Source: Terfezia claveryi | Lineage: Eukaryota; Ascomycota; Pezizomycetes; Pezizales; Pezizaceae | Assembly (NCBI GenBank): GCA_015179025.1 | Contig: WHUX01000004.1 | Coordinates: 186,001-250,000, forward strand | DNA: 64,000 bases | Direction of reading: 5' to 3' | Part shown: positions 48,806-61,350 of the stretch, piece by piece | How positions within the stretch are numbered: the stretch's first letter is position 1 | How the letters are laid out: every line of letters begins with the position of its first letter | Program-made: the position numbers and the translations under genes | The notes under the pieces: generated by a model | What the model was told of the DNA's origin: nothing | What the model saw: only the letters and a program-made list of their open reading frames with translations | The model's database searches: none

Positions 48806-50663
48806 CTACCAAGAGAATGCTTCTTCGAGGAAGTCGATATTTGCCTTGTGGGATCGAAGTCTCACAGCGGCGCGAACATCATCACTGAGTGAACCAGATC
48901 CGCAAACAGTAACTGCCATAGTCCCCGCCTTGTTCTCAATCTCCATGTCCAACAGTGTGCCGATATTTGGCTTACCAGGGAACATTTGAACAGTAGAACT
49001 GGGGCTACGAATCTCCTTGGTGCTCTTGGGTTTCGTGACGAACAACATGATCTTGAGAACGTCCCTTCTTCTCTCAAGGGCCAAGATGGAAGTCATCCAT
49101 GGCCTGATCCACTCCAAGTGCTCTGGGCTCTGAATGATCCAGACCAAGGTAACGCTCCTAGTTGCAACGGTTCCATCCCTATAGCCTTCCACAAGGCGCT
49201 GAATGTATGGGACCTGATGCGTGATTCCAATACCTCCGGCAATAAGAACGGCTGTACCATAGCTGTCTAGTGATTGGCATGTTCCATAGGGTCCTTCGGC
49301 GAATGCGATAGTGGAAAAGAGCTTGTCGGGTGAGCTGACGGCTTTCTTATATAGGGTATCGGTAAAACCAGTTCTACGGCGGATGATGAAAGACATGGTT
49401 GGCTTTTCCTTTGTGAAAACGTCCTGTCGGTGAAGAGAAAGCTCCTTGTTATCAAACTTGATGACCTCCCTACATTCACTCCAAGCGACCGTGAAGGGAT
49501 GAGAGGTCCAGAGGCCAATAGTTGGCATGTAGAGGTAAGCGTGTTGTCCTGGTTGGAATTTCCATGGTCGTGGCATAGTGACAGTAACCCTGACTGCATC
49601 ACCAGCTAGTGCCTCCACTGTTGCTCTGGCCATCTTTGTAGAAATATTCCTATAGAAGATCCTAATCAACCTGATTGCCCTGTCGGCAGCCCAAAGAGCA
49701 ATTGTCGCTTTCAGATATGGAACCCAAGCCTCTCCGGACAAATTAAGATGGAACCAGAGAGTACCCAGCATAAGGGCGACAAGGATAATGTGAACAGTCA
49801 AAAATGTTTCGTAAAAGGCATGTCGAAAGATTGAAGGGGAATGCAAGAGTATAACTATAAATGCTATGAGAGCAATGAAACCCATTTGAAGGCTGTAGCT
49901 GGTCTTCAGCGTGGTACCCAAAGCTGCCAAACCGCCACCATTTTCCACCTTATTTATGGAGAACGCAATGCCGTGAGCAAGCGCCTCAAGAACGACAATT
50001 CTTCCCAACCATCTGTGGATCAAGTTGTATGTGTCGAATGAAATCCTCAAGAGACCAATCAAGGGATTGTTCCTTCCAGCGAGCACAAACAACGGCACCA
50101 TGTTGATAGTAGACATAATCCCCGTTCGGTTTCTAACCTCCTTAAGCACTACAGACCTCTTTGCTGACCAGTCAATGCTGAGCGTGCAGAAGGCAATATT
50201 GACTCCAAGAAAGGCAAGAAGAAAGAGGCCCTGGAATCTTGTCGGCAAAGTTCCAACATTGACAGCTCGTGAAAGTTTGAATTCCCTGTTGTGACGTTTG
50301 GCGAACATGGGCGCCCAGAGAATTTCACGCTTGACTGTCGGGAAGATATCACTCTTCGGAGCAGCCCAATACTGCTGCCTTTCATTTCCCAAGCAAAGAA
50401 GAAGGCGGAGTTTTGCCTGTAAGTGATAGACAATTTTCCAAGCGAAAGTAAGGGCAATGATTCCAGCGATAGATACCATGGCCCATTTGCTACAATCAGT
50501 CAGTTTCGCAACGCCCAAACGTACACCAAAGTAATACCGACCTGTAAGATAAATTTTCCTCCCTGTTCTTCACATCCGTTGGTGTTGGGGCGGCTGCCAT
50601 GACCGAGCCAATGAACAAACATAATAGTGCCAAAATCGTTCGTCCCAACATAGTTGTCGACAT
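48806..50663 (-). CDS. Ferric/cupric reductase (FRE family)
   Basis: Plasma-membrane flavocytochrome that passes electrons from NADPH through FAD and two haems to extracellular Fe(III) or Cu(II) before uptake. Two exons on the - strand (50663-50542 and 50489-48806) give 601 residues. The 5' ATG is 50663; earlier in-frame codons are not ATG. A signal peptide is clear (MLGRTILALLCLFIGSVMAA). The 52-bp intron joins NLSY to SKWAMVSIAGI, the first of several membrane helices. Haem ligands pair with the canonical 13-residue spacing: H199/H213 (IHRWLGRIVVLEALAHG) and H274/H288. The FAD motif is HPFTVAW, the NADPH motifs GGIGITHQVPYI and CGSGSLSDDVR, and the C-terminus FLEEAFSW is typical. The luminal N-terminal domain is very short compared with long Fre proteins. 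Iron-regulated sites were not identified. Confidence 0.92.
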
Positions 50664-53600
50664 GATGTGAATTCTGATAATGGAATGAACGTTGACTTCC
50701 AATGCCTCAATCACTGGTAGTCAGAATATTGAACCCCGCTGACTGCGAAAAGAAGTGCCGAGAGGCAGAGAATATATATGATAAAGAACGGTGGGCTGGC
50801 TGAAGCTAGCTGTTGTTGCTGTACTGCTGCGTATTACGATGATGAGACAGGGAGACGTTTGAGAATAGGTGTAACAGATCTTCCGACAGAAAACCAGCGT
50901 ACACACCAACAGGACAAATCGGCAGAGGACTACGCTGTAGGCTTTTGCAAGCAGGAATAAACGCAGTGCCAATGTGGTGACTTGTCGTAGGGCCCGCGGA
51001 AACGCGATGCTGGGGAACGGGGTGCTGAAGAAAGAGTGACTGCGTCCCGCGCCGGGGATGAGGAAATCCAACAACGAATCGACCGCCTTTGCGTGAAGGA
51101 GCGAGGAAAAGACGAGAGGAAGGAAGCACCACAGGGGGGAGGGGCGGGATTATGAATGAAAATTCAGGCAGACATTACCAGACCCATTCCCAATCTCGCT
51201 TGCACTATCCATCCACATTGCACAACCAGACTACTATCGCACGACCAGCCCCGTTAAGTACTCTGTCTACATATACTACTGTACCTTAACCCAGATTTAC
51301 ATGGCTGGTAGCTGCAGGAGGCAAACGCAGTCTCTTCCGCTTCCAGGGGATAGCAGCCCTTTGTAGGGGCTGCCCCGCCCAACAGGTAGGACGGTTGGTT
51401 ATATCGCCCACGAAAGGACAACCCGAGTGTGAGCAGGATCAGAATGCCTACCGGTAGGTAGTTGCTGTGCTTGCCGTCTTATGTACTTACCCAGCTGGCC
51501 GTGGCCACGCTGTCATAATATGCCGGGCGCCTCTACCTTGATCAATATAGGGCCTGGTTCCAGCTCAGAAGCGGGGATGGGTGGCATGTTGCCGTGTTCA
51601 CCGCTGCCTAACAGCTCTCCCGTTTACCAGGGCATAGGAAACGAATTCGAATATGCTTACGCCACACCTACTCCAGATTTTGGTCTGGCTGCCCAACCCC
51701 TCATGGAGGAGTTGACTTGACTCCCCAAAGCGTGGTAACATCATCAACACGGCACATGTGCGTACAATACCTACTCTAAGTATGTAATCTGTTCTGTTCC
51801 TGCATGCGGGCGATGTGCCTTACATTGGTCAGCTCTGACGAGGAAAAGAAAAAAAAAAAGGAGAAAAAAGGGAAAAAAAGGCGCTGGCACTGCTTATGCA
51901 AGGTTTTAACAGAAGATCTTAGTTTCTAGGTAGTGGTTCTCCACCGCTGGTACGGAGTATTGCGTGGTGCCAGATTTTGTGGCTGAAACACGGTTGCAAC
52001 CGAACGATTGGTGTTCCAGGACACAACTTTTAGCCGATCCTACCAAATATCACCGTTCTTTAATGTGAAACGACTGTGGACCGATAACGTATTCAAATGT
52101 ACAAATTGCCCTAGATGGAACATATTGGACTCTGGGGCAAGTGCATTTTGGGGTCGAGATAATGGCCAATTGAATCTATGAAATCATCGACCGGGCCAAC
52201 CTTCAAGTGGTCGCTAAATGCAGGAGCAACTCCACATGTTTCCCATGCCCAGTGGATCTGATTGCTGTCACTCTTCTCAAACCTCTGAGAAACAAGGCTT
52301 GCAAGTGTTTGAAGAATAGACAAGGGTCCAACAGCCAGACAATACACATTGTTTGAACGCATGGTGCTATTTGTCCAATTTCCTGTTTGGTCAGGGGGTA
52401 CGGTCGCTTGGGAGGCTATTCAGGCCCTGGCGAGTGGGGTATGTAATTTACCATCCAAACCTCTTAAGCATTATCGGATAAACTATGGTTTGGTGAAGGG
52501 GGAATGGCGAACAGCCGGAATACAATAATGGTAGTCTGGTTGCAATAATGGTAGGTATGTACTTGTCTGGTTGCGCGACCCGCTATATGAAAGTAGAGAG
52601 TAGTGGTCTTGGCATGAGACTAGCGTGCATCAGAGTGTCAATTGATTGAATCAGTAGTCTGTATGTACATACCTATTGGGAGCTATAGCTTAGGCCTTTC
52701 GGCGGGCGATGGATAGCCCTCAGTGCCTCGCCACCCCCAATTAATATACCGGAAGGACAGATTTTACCTCAACAGTGGGATTTTGCAAAGTTTGACAGAT
52801 TGTGCGGCTGTAAGCATATTGGCTGACCAGAATGCTGGAACCCGAAAAATGCAGACAGGCGGACCAGACATCAACTCCGATGTCTATTAATTTGGGTACC
52901 AGTACCTGCCTACATCTCAACTGTCCGAAGGACCCAGGCTCGAAATTGAATAATTTACTGTTGCGGACCTTGGCCTGGCCCGACGTAGGTATTCTTGTTG
53001 TTTAACGAAGCATTTTCCCCACTGGGAATACACTCAATCGAATACAACTCACCGGACTCTCCCATGACAAAATAAAACACTACTGAAACGGGAATCTATG
53101 TAGGAAGGATAGATCTGCATCTACATTTGCAAAGAAATACGCATGCATGGAACAGTATACATACACATACATATCCTAATAATTATCTAATTATGAGGGA
53201 GTACCCCTTACCTGGATAAGAGTGTTACTTGTTTAAATCCTGTCCCCTGTTCATGGGCCCCAATAATACAGTGTCCGCTGCGTACGTATGCACGTGGAGA
53301 TTTCTTTGATTTCTCTACTGAGTTGAGGATAGGTAGCCGGTTTTGTTTTCGTTGCGTTGCCAAGGCAGCACATAATTTCACTAATATTATCACGCACCTA
53401 TTTCTTATCTCTGATCTCTAAGTTAGAATTAAGGATTTTGGTGGTACATACGTATAATCACGTATCCCTTTTCGGTACCCCTTTCAGGCCTAAAAACTAT
53501 GTTGGGTTCTAAAAGGACGCAGAAATTTAAATGAAACCACTAAGGGTTGGTTACATATCTATATTTCCCCGGAGGGTTGCCGTCTGTTACCCTGGACTGC

Positions 53601-54491
53601 TATTGTTTGTTTGGCTAACTTTACACGAATAATATATGGTAACAGTGGATCTAGAGAATCCCCTGGAGTCGCTACATATGCAGCCCTAGCTCACATCTGA
53701 ATCAAGAAGTATTCCTCTTCTGCTAATTCTATGTCGTGTCAAACGTCACGATTGGTGGCGAGAATCGGGAGGGGATAGCGAATACCTACTCGTTTTTTTT
53801 TTTTTTTTCCTTCTTTTTTGGGCCACGCGGCCGATGTTGTAAGATTACGAGGTTCTGAGGTGAGGAATCTTGGTATTGGAGAGGTGATTAGTGTTTATAT
53901 TGCTTACTGCGGAGCTCTCTACTTAAGTTATCGCTATAGCTATAAGCTTGTATGCTATGCTTTTATACATGAGTGCGGTTTGGCTGCTTATATATATCCC
54001 CGTTCCACCATCTCTTTCCCTTTCGGTCATCCATGTCTCAACGCTATTTCCTTTCAAGGAGAAACCGGCGAGAGTATGCTGGGGATCGAAATGTTTAGGG
54101 TTAGGCATGATATTAATGTTATGGGGTGCCTAGATGACTATGACTCCTTGGGGGAAGAGTAGCATGGTAAGGCATACTACACCATATAGATGATAAAACT
54201 TGGACAGATCCCTTGCCATATGGCAGAAACCACAAGCTACAGAGCTGGGGAGGGGGCGGTGATAGCGAAGAGTATTATGGGTGGGATATTTTATTTTTAT
54301 TTTTACTAATATCCTGCTTTTTCTGGTATGGAATACTATGCTATCTATATATATCTACAAATCTCTAAATCTCTTAAGTCAAAACTTTATCAAACCACCA
54401 TCTCCTCTTTCTCTCTCCCACTCCCCATCCCCCTCTCCCTCTCCCTCATCTTCTCCCCTTTTCCATGTTCACACTACCCTCCCCCTCCTCA
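50664..54491. other. Intergenic, no gene seen
   Basis: Begins with the ferric reductase promoter (pyrimidine/purine-rich to about 51.2 kb). Contains A-rich tracts near 51850, a T run at about 53794-53809, a TAGTCTGG micro-insert at 52.5 kb, and a C/T-rich tract at about 54400-54490 bordering the TAD1 3' end. The 114-residue frame at 53818-54162 has no recognisable features. Confidence 0.6.
52523..52553 (+). repeat. Micro-insert GTCTGGTTG between 11-bp direct repeats
   Basis: CAATAATGGTA at 52523-52533 is repeated perfectly at 52543-52553. As at 4.9 and 37.4 kb the left repeat ends in TA. Another GTCTGGTTG follows at 52565 without flanking repeats. Confidence 0.85.
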
Positions 54492-56089
54492 CTAACCTAA
54501 ACCCATTCCCCTCATTCCTAACCCACACCCCTCCACCCCCGCCCGCACCCGCCAGAACCCCCTCACCACCTCCTTCGCCGTCCACCTCGCCAATCTCACC
54601 CCTGGTCCCGGCGGTAACTCGGCCCCACACTCCCCCTTACCAACCAAGTCCTCTTGTTCGGGAGATTTTAGGGATTCATATTCCTCGTTTGCGGAGTCGG
54701 TCAAAAACGCCATCAGGGAATCTACTACAGGGTGGGGATGGGGATGATTATGGAGTAATTCCTCAGAAATAGCAACAGCATCCCCCCACAACCTCATTTT
54801 TGACACACAACTCGCGCCTAGGAGTGCTAGGGCAGGGGTGGAATTGTGGCAGAAGGCTTTCCGGCCTTGGAGAACAGCGGAGATGAGGGTTTCGTGGACG
54901 GGGTGTGTGGTGTGGGGGATGTAGATTGTAGAGATATTACTCGGTGTATGCGCGGGTGCGTGGGGTCGGCTCTCCGCTCGGCGAGAGAAAAAAAAGGGAG
55001 GGAAAGTAGACGAGGTTGTTTGGATTTTGAATGGGCGGAATGAATACCCACCTTGCACATCGGGAGACGTAGTAGATCCACCTGTAATCAAATAAAGTGG
55101 CTCGAGTCTTCCGCGTGGGGAAAACGCCCTCTCACATCCCACCGCCGAGAACTCACTTTCTGGCACAGTCATTGTATCCAAATACACCCCCGGCGAAGCT
55201 AGAGAAACAAGATAACTCGTAGGCATGCATAGTAGTGAGGTATACATCTTGCTCGACAGTTTATCACTGCAGCTCTTGGCCCCCGTCGGCGGCGCGTCTG
55301 GTCTGCTGGGCTTTGTGCGTAGGTGCCCGAGGTGCGAGAAGTATCCCCGGCCGCGCATAGTCGTAGGCGGGGAAGATTTGGGGGGAGCCCAAGGGGCAGG
55401 ATCGGCCTGGGAGGAGATTGTAAGCTCCATGCTGCAGTCGCCGCAGGGGGCTTCGGTGGTGTAGAGATGCGTGCGGAGGGTGGGGTTGAGGGTGAAGGGT
55501 TGCGGGGAGGTTTGGGTGAGGGAGGTGTGGGGGCGGAGGGAGAGGTAGGGGGAGTGATAGGTTGTATGAGGAGGGGGGTGGAGGAGAAGGTGGGCTTCGC
55601 GGAGGAGGAAGTGGTTGAAGGCGCGAATGGCGAGGACTATGGTGGGTGGAGTGGGTGGGGTTAGTTTGGGGAGGAGTTAAAGTCAATGGTGGGGGGAGGT
55701 ACTTTCGGCGTGGGAGTCGTGCAGAACGAGGCCTTGCGCGAGGGGGATTTTGCTGCTGGGAAGACATTTCACGCCGGTTCTGCGTCGAGGGTTAGATCTA
55801 GATGGTCATGTTGCTTTCAAAGTCCGCGATGGTTTTGTTGGGGGGGGGGGGGGGGGGAGCGAACGCCAGGGAAGCACAGGTGAGGAGGCCGTCTTCTATA
55901 TATGAGGTGTTAGCTGGATGTACTTTTAGGTCTATATGAGGACACACCATGTTCCAAAGCGATTCCGGCAAGGGTAGCCCATTCGCGGGAGCCGTCCGGG
56001 CGGATACGAGGTTTGCTGCGTGTGGGGAGGGAGTGGAATGCGCTGAGGATGGTGGAGGCGATGAGGTCGGGGGAGGGTGGAGGCCGCAT
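54492..56089 (-). CDS. TAD1: tRNA-specific adenosine deaminase 1 (Tad1/ADAT1)
   Basis: Deaminates A37 of tRNA-Ala to inosine. Exons on the - strand: 56089-55948, 55895-55865, 55779-55703, 55636-54492, giving 464 residues. The family start SREWATLAGIALE is followed, across two introns, by LTCASLATGVKCLPSSKIPL and LVLHDSHAEILAIRAFNHFL. Catalytic zinc residues are visible: H81 with E83 in HAE, C148 in PCGD, and C206 in SCSDKL. Also present are GRGYFSHLGHLRTKPSRPDA and GYSFRPFKI, and LISAVLQGRKAF near the C-terminus. Intron 2 (85 bp) contains a run of 18 C on the coding strand and a CTAAC branch site; its donor GTTCGC is unusual. The gene is divergent from SPP1, 420 bp apart. The last 80 residues are poorly conserved. 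Confidence 0.9.
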
Positions 56090-56509
56090 TTGTGTGGTGT
56101 ATGGTGTATGTGTAGCTATGTTAGGTGGAGACGATGCAGCGGGGAGGCGGTGAGGGTGAGGTATGTAGGCGGATAGATCATGTTCCTTTTCTTTTGCAAA
56201 TGAGATATCGACGGAATAAATAGATTAAGCAGATGATATGGCGGGGGGAGTTGGCAACGGTGAGGAAACAAAAACAGCTGAGATGCCGGCACAGGGTGGG
56301 CGTGGAAACAATCTTGCGGGAAACGAATTGAAGGGGCCCAGATACCAAGCGTCACGGCCGGAATATACACAGGCTCAGGCTGAGTATCGCCCTCACTCCA
56401 ACCCAATTTATATATGCACTCCGACTCCTCTGCCAGCATAGGGATACACATCTACATACTGTACATGTACCGGTAACGTTGGAAACATACGATCCTCTTG
56501 CATCCCACG
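56090..56509. promoter_or_regulatory. Shared divergent promoter region of TAD1 and SPP1
   Basis: 420 bp separate the two start codons on opposite strands. No clear TATA box was identified. The only claim is positional: both promoters must lie here unless untranslated exons exist further away. Confidence 0.55.
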
Positions 56510-59427
56510 ATGCCACTCGACGTCAACACCTTGCTCAACCCCGTCAGCGAGCCTCCACGGAGCCAGCAGCTCCCCCCCCAACCCTCTCCGCCTCCACCTC
56601 CTCCACCTCCTCCTCAGCCTGCCCCACGATACCTCCCTCCCCGCAACCGCCCCTTGCCCCCCCACATCAATACGTGCCCCGACAGCAGTACTCACGTCGA
56701 TCTTCTGGCCCATCAAGTGCTCCTGCTCCCTCTTCTTCGGCCCCTTCGGAGATGCAACTGCAGAGGACCTCCCCGCAGGACACTGACGCAGCAAACACGC
56801 TCGCCAACCTCTTCCGGTCACGAGGCAACAGCAGCAGCAATGTTGCAAATGCTGGAAGTGCTGCCCCCCTTGCCTCCCATTCCAACTACCCTGCGCCATC
56901 ATACCCTGCAGCAACAGCAGCAACGGCAGCAACAGCAGCAACAGCAACGGCAGCAGCAACAGTGCCGGTGGCGCCACCTCCGAGCTATACCGGTAACCCC
57001 TCTGGTGCTAGCGACCCATTCACATCATTCAGTCCCACATGGGAGGTGCTTTCTTACGATCAGGCAGCTTCTTTGTCTGCGAGAGAAAACATAGCCTCGC
57101 TCCCGTTCGCCGGAGGCTACCTTTCAGCATATGTCGATTTAGGTTCGGGTACCTACTATCTTGGTGACAATATTTTCCATAGGCCTAGTCTGGGGAATTA
57201 TTACAAAATCATGGGTCAACAGGGGCATCCTATTGATCTCGTTGGTGCCACTGTTGAAATTTCCTCCATTGACCCGAGAGATGATGGCCCGTCTATAGTG
57301 TACCCTCCACCGCCGCCTCCTCCGTACCAACAACATACTCAACACCAACAAAAAATATCCTCTACTACCGCGTCTTCCCGTGATACCTCCCCCTCCCACC
57401 ATCAATCCCCCTCTCCACCCTCTCTATCCCGCTCACCATCTGCATCCCGCCCAAGTACCTCATCAACTACCTCCTCCCGGATCCAAGTCCGCCCGGCACC
57501 CACAATTGCCCGACAGCCCGAAGATGCCGTTTCAGATAGTGACCGTACGGAGTCAGACCGTCCAGTGGCCGATAGCGAGGAGACCGAGGATGAGCTCTAC
57601 CCACACATCCCTTCCCAGGCAAGGGTAACGTCTTCTACGCCTGTGCCGGTTCCGGTGGTTGGCGTGGCTGGACAGAGAGGTGTCGCGAAGGCAGTCAAAA
57701 AAGGGAGTAGGAGACCGGCTGCGACAAAGAGGGGTGCTAAAGAGGGCTCAGAGTCTGTAGTTAAAACAGAAGCACGAACGAAGAAGAAGCCGGTGGGGAG
57801 GGCAAATGCAGGGAAGAAGAAGGGACCGAAGAGAAGAAAGGTAGCAGCAGATGTAGGAGCTGATGAGGATGGGGATGGTGGTGCAGAGGACGAAGAGGTA
57901 TGTTTTTTCTGGTTTTTTTTTTCCTTTGAATGATTTGCAGTGACCGGGTTCTAGCTTCTAGGATAATATAGGAAATGTACAAAGGTAAGGCATAGCTAAC
58001 TCTTCAATGCTGCAAACAAACAGGATGCATATCCCCGCCTCTCTCTCTCCCCGAGTGCTGCATTCCCCACCAACCACATTGATAACAACAATAACCTCAC
58101 CAATGGTGTTACCAATGGTAGCACTCCCCCTCTCAATCCCTCCACCCCATTATCCACTACCACAGCCACTACAGCCACTACTCCTTTCCCCCCTGGCCCC
58201 TACGATCCCTCTCTCCCCCTCTATTGTTTCTGCCGCCGTCCCGACTTAGGAAAGTGGATGATCGCCTGCGATGGTTGCGACGACTGGTTCCACGGGGAAT
58301 GTATCTCCATCCCGGAGTCAGATGGAAACCTTATTGAATTCTATTTCTGCGCGAAATGTACTAGTTTGGGGAAGAGAGTCACGGAGTGGAAGAGGATGTG
58401 TAGGTTACCTGATTGTAGGATGCCTGCCGATGTGGCGAAACAGAGTAAATACTGTTGCCAGGAACATGGCGTTGAGTTTATGAAGTTGAAGATGGCCAGC
58501 GAAAAAAATAGGCTTGCAAAGCCGGTGTTGGCTGCGCTTGTTGCCGGAGTAGAGGGTGCACAAGAGTTTAAGGCGCTTGGGGAAAGGATTCCTACGCCAC
58601 CGATTAATGACGAGATGGGCGAACTTAATCTCGATGAAGTGAGTTTGGATGAGGAGGGTCAGAGGAAGAAGATGCTGGTACTGGCGAAACCGTATCCGGA
58701 GGTCTATAAGAAGTTGAGTGAGATTAGTCGGGAGATTGTGGATTTGAACCTGAGGGTTAAGCCGTTGATGGGCTTGAGGAAATCATTCATTGAGTTTTGC
58801 TGGAGCAGGAGGGCCAAGGTTACTGAGGAGTTGAAAGAAAAAGATGGCGGGGATGATGATGCCATAGCAGCTACGAGTACGGGGAAGAAGGGTGGGAAAG
58901 GAGGGGGAGGGAAAAAGGGGAAAGGGAAAGCTGGGGGTGGAAGTGCGAGGTGGGAGATTTGTGGGTATGATGAGAAACTTGGATTGGGTGACGATGAGTT
59001 CTTGGAGTGGGTTAAAAGTGCCCAACTTACTACCTCTACCACTAATCACAATACCGAGACCGATCTCGAGAACGTCGACTTCGAAAAGTTAGTTGATGCC
59101 TCTGGCGGGGAGGTTGGTGCCGGCGCGGAGGAGGGAGGGATGGGCATAGATAAGTTGTGCATGAAAAAGAAGTGTACGAAGCACGCAAGCTGGGGCAGGG
59201 TTAAACTTGAAGAGGTACAATTAGAGGAGAGGTTGTCCGGGGATAAGGTTAGAAGACTGAAGGAGGAGGAGGGGAGGGAATGGGAGGGGCTTAAGAAGCG
59301 GGTTTGGAGGGATAGGGAGAGGATGAGGGCGGGGCGTGCGGGGTGGAGTGGAAGTGAGAATGTTGCTGAAATGGGGGAGGAGGAAGGCGGATGGGTGATT
59401 GATGAGCATGTTGGAACGGGGAAGTGA
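56510..59427 (+). CDS. SPP1: PHD-finger protein, Spp1/CFP1-like COMPASS subunit
   Basis: In yeasts Spp1 reads H3K4me3 for the Set1/COMPASS methyltransferase. Proposed exons: 56510-56542, 56686-57897, 58024-59427 (about 882 residues). The second intron (126 bp, GTATGT donor, CTAAC branch) is secure. The first is inferred to connect the start MPLDVNTLLNP to the long downstream frame, and its donor GTCAGC is weak; an alternative is a start at a later ATG near 56755. Up to about residue 470 the protein is low-complexity, with an Ala/Thr run from CAGCAA repeats and a basic NLS-like block KKKGPKRRK. The PHD finger (about 482-530) has YCFCRRPDLGKWMIACDGCD, DWFHGECISI and FCAKC. A second zinc cluster typical of Spp1 follows (CRLPDCRMPADVAKQSKYCC, EHG), then a charged helical C-terminal region. 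Confidence 0.85.
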
Positions 59428-60139
59428 GGAGGTGGAAGGGGTAATATTAATTTGCTTTGGCTTGATTGAATTTGGTGGTTTGGCTTGGTATCTGTTTGTC
59501 TTTGTAGTAGGTGGGCATCGAAGTTGATGTTATTAATGGCGAGCATGAGCATGTATATGTATATGTATGTATATGCATAGTCTGTCGGCGTTTGGTAGTG
59601 TACTCAATCTATTTTATGGCTTCTTGGGTTTCGATTTTTTCTGACTTGTTTGGCATTTTTATTGGAATGGTCATGACTCGACGACTAATAATAGCCTATA
59701 ATAGCCTCTCCTCTTTCTCGTTGGAGGGGGTCGGAAGGGGAGGAGGGAAAAGCGAGGCAGGGGAACTATTGAGTACCGGTAGCCACTTGTGAAATATAGA
59801 AATAGATAGATATAGATATCTGATGAGATTAATATAGATGTGATGCATAGGGAATGACTAAGCATCCTAGAATGACGGAAGGGAGCTAGGGACTTGAAAG
59901 AATAAGCTTGGAGGTAGGAGAGTTAGAATAATTAGGCCTTTGGGGACGAGTAAATGAAACTTTATAATCTGAGGCTTAGAACAAAGTGCAGTAGACGCTG
60001 GCATATTTTTATTTATTTATTCAACTCATTACCCTTATGAATGTGTCCCTTATTTTGATTGACTCATATAACGCTTTTGATGTTTATTTAAGGTTGTCCC
60101 TCAATAGTAAATTAGCACAACAGTATCATGTTAGATAAC
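59428..60139. other. Intergenic, no gene seen
   Basis: 3' region of SPP1, with TATGTA repeats near 59550 and T/A-rich DNA. No coding signal. Confidence 0.6.
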
Positions 60140-60640
<501 letters not shown>

Positions 60641-60722
60641 ATGATTTTGTGTAATGGATGGTACTAGGCAGTAGTCATCCAGTACCGGTTATACAATCTA
60701 TATATCCGAGTGATCGGATAAT

Positions 60723-61324
60723 TGTGTATTACGGTTGTTGACTGAGGCGGACCTCAGAACTATAAGTGGGCGGGGATGGCTCTTAGTCAGAGCTTAGAAT
60801 ATAACTGGTATAATGTCTTCTTGGTGAATTGAGAGCTATCTAAACTATCTAAGTTATACTGGTACGCAGTATGATTGCTAAGATATTCTAGTGCTTGGTC
60901 TCGCTTGTCTGTTGTCTGTCTGATCTCTGTCTGTCTAAGTCTGTCTTATCTCCAGAGGGGGGAAAGGCGTCCTTATATAGCTTTCAGACCCTTGTCAGGT
61001 AAAGCGGCTGTGTACTGAAACTAAACTATAACGATAAAGATTAACTTCGACATGTTGAAGTTAAATAACATAAACATAAACATGTTTGATAACATGAACA
61101 TGTTATCCCTGTTCCGACCTAAACGTAAACATCAAGTAGAACGTGAACATGTTCAACTTATCCTGCTTGTCAATGTTCTAACGTTCGACAAGTTATCCTT
61201 GCTTAATATAAAATACAAAACGATAGCGGTGTTCTATTACTAGTACGCTGCCGGTACATGAATATGTAATACAAATAGCTCGATAGAAAATACATGTGAT
61301 ATAATATGTAATAAGAAATTTACA
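60723..61324 (-). mobile_element. Candidate 3' LTR of the Gypsy relic
   Basis: On the - strand the segment starts TGTAAATTTC and ends ATACACA, giving TG...CA ends, directly after a purine tract. A TATA-like GCTATATAAGG lies at about 60973-60983 on the same strand, followed by CAGACAGA-type simple repeats. Orientation fits the integrase relic next door. No second LTR is in the window, so boundaries are inferred from motifs only. Confidence 0.45.
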
Positions 61325-61334
61325 CTTCCCCACT
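61325..61334 (-). promoter_or_regulatory. Putative polypurine tract
   Basis: AGTGGGGAAG on the - strand abuts the inferred TG start of the LTR, the expected place for the second-strand primer of an LTR retrotransposon. Support is positional and compositional. Confidence 0.4.
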
Positions 61335-61350
61335 TAGAAGGATTTCCTAT

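Noticed and set aside
55264..55767. 167-residue proline-rich minus-strand frame
   Set aside because: Out-of-frame shadow of TAD1; the correct frame carries the deaminase motifs.
58704..59552. Minus-strand frames rich in Pro, Phe and Ser
   Set aside because: Antisense shadows of SPP1 exon 3.
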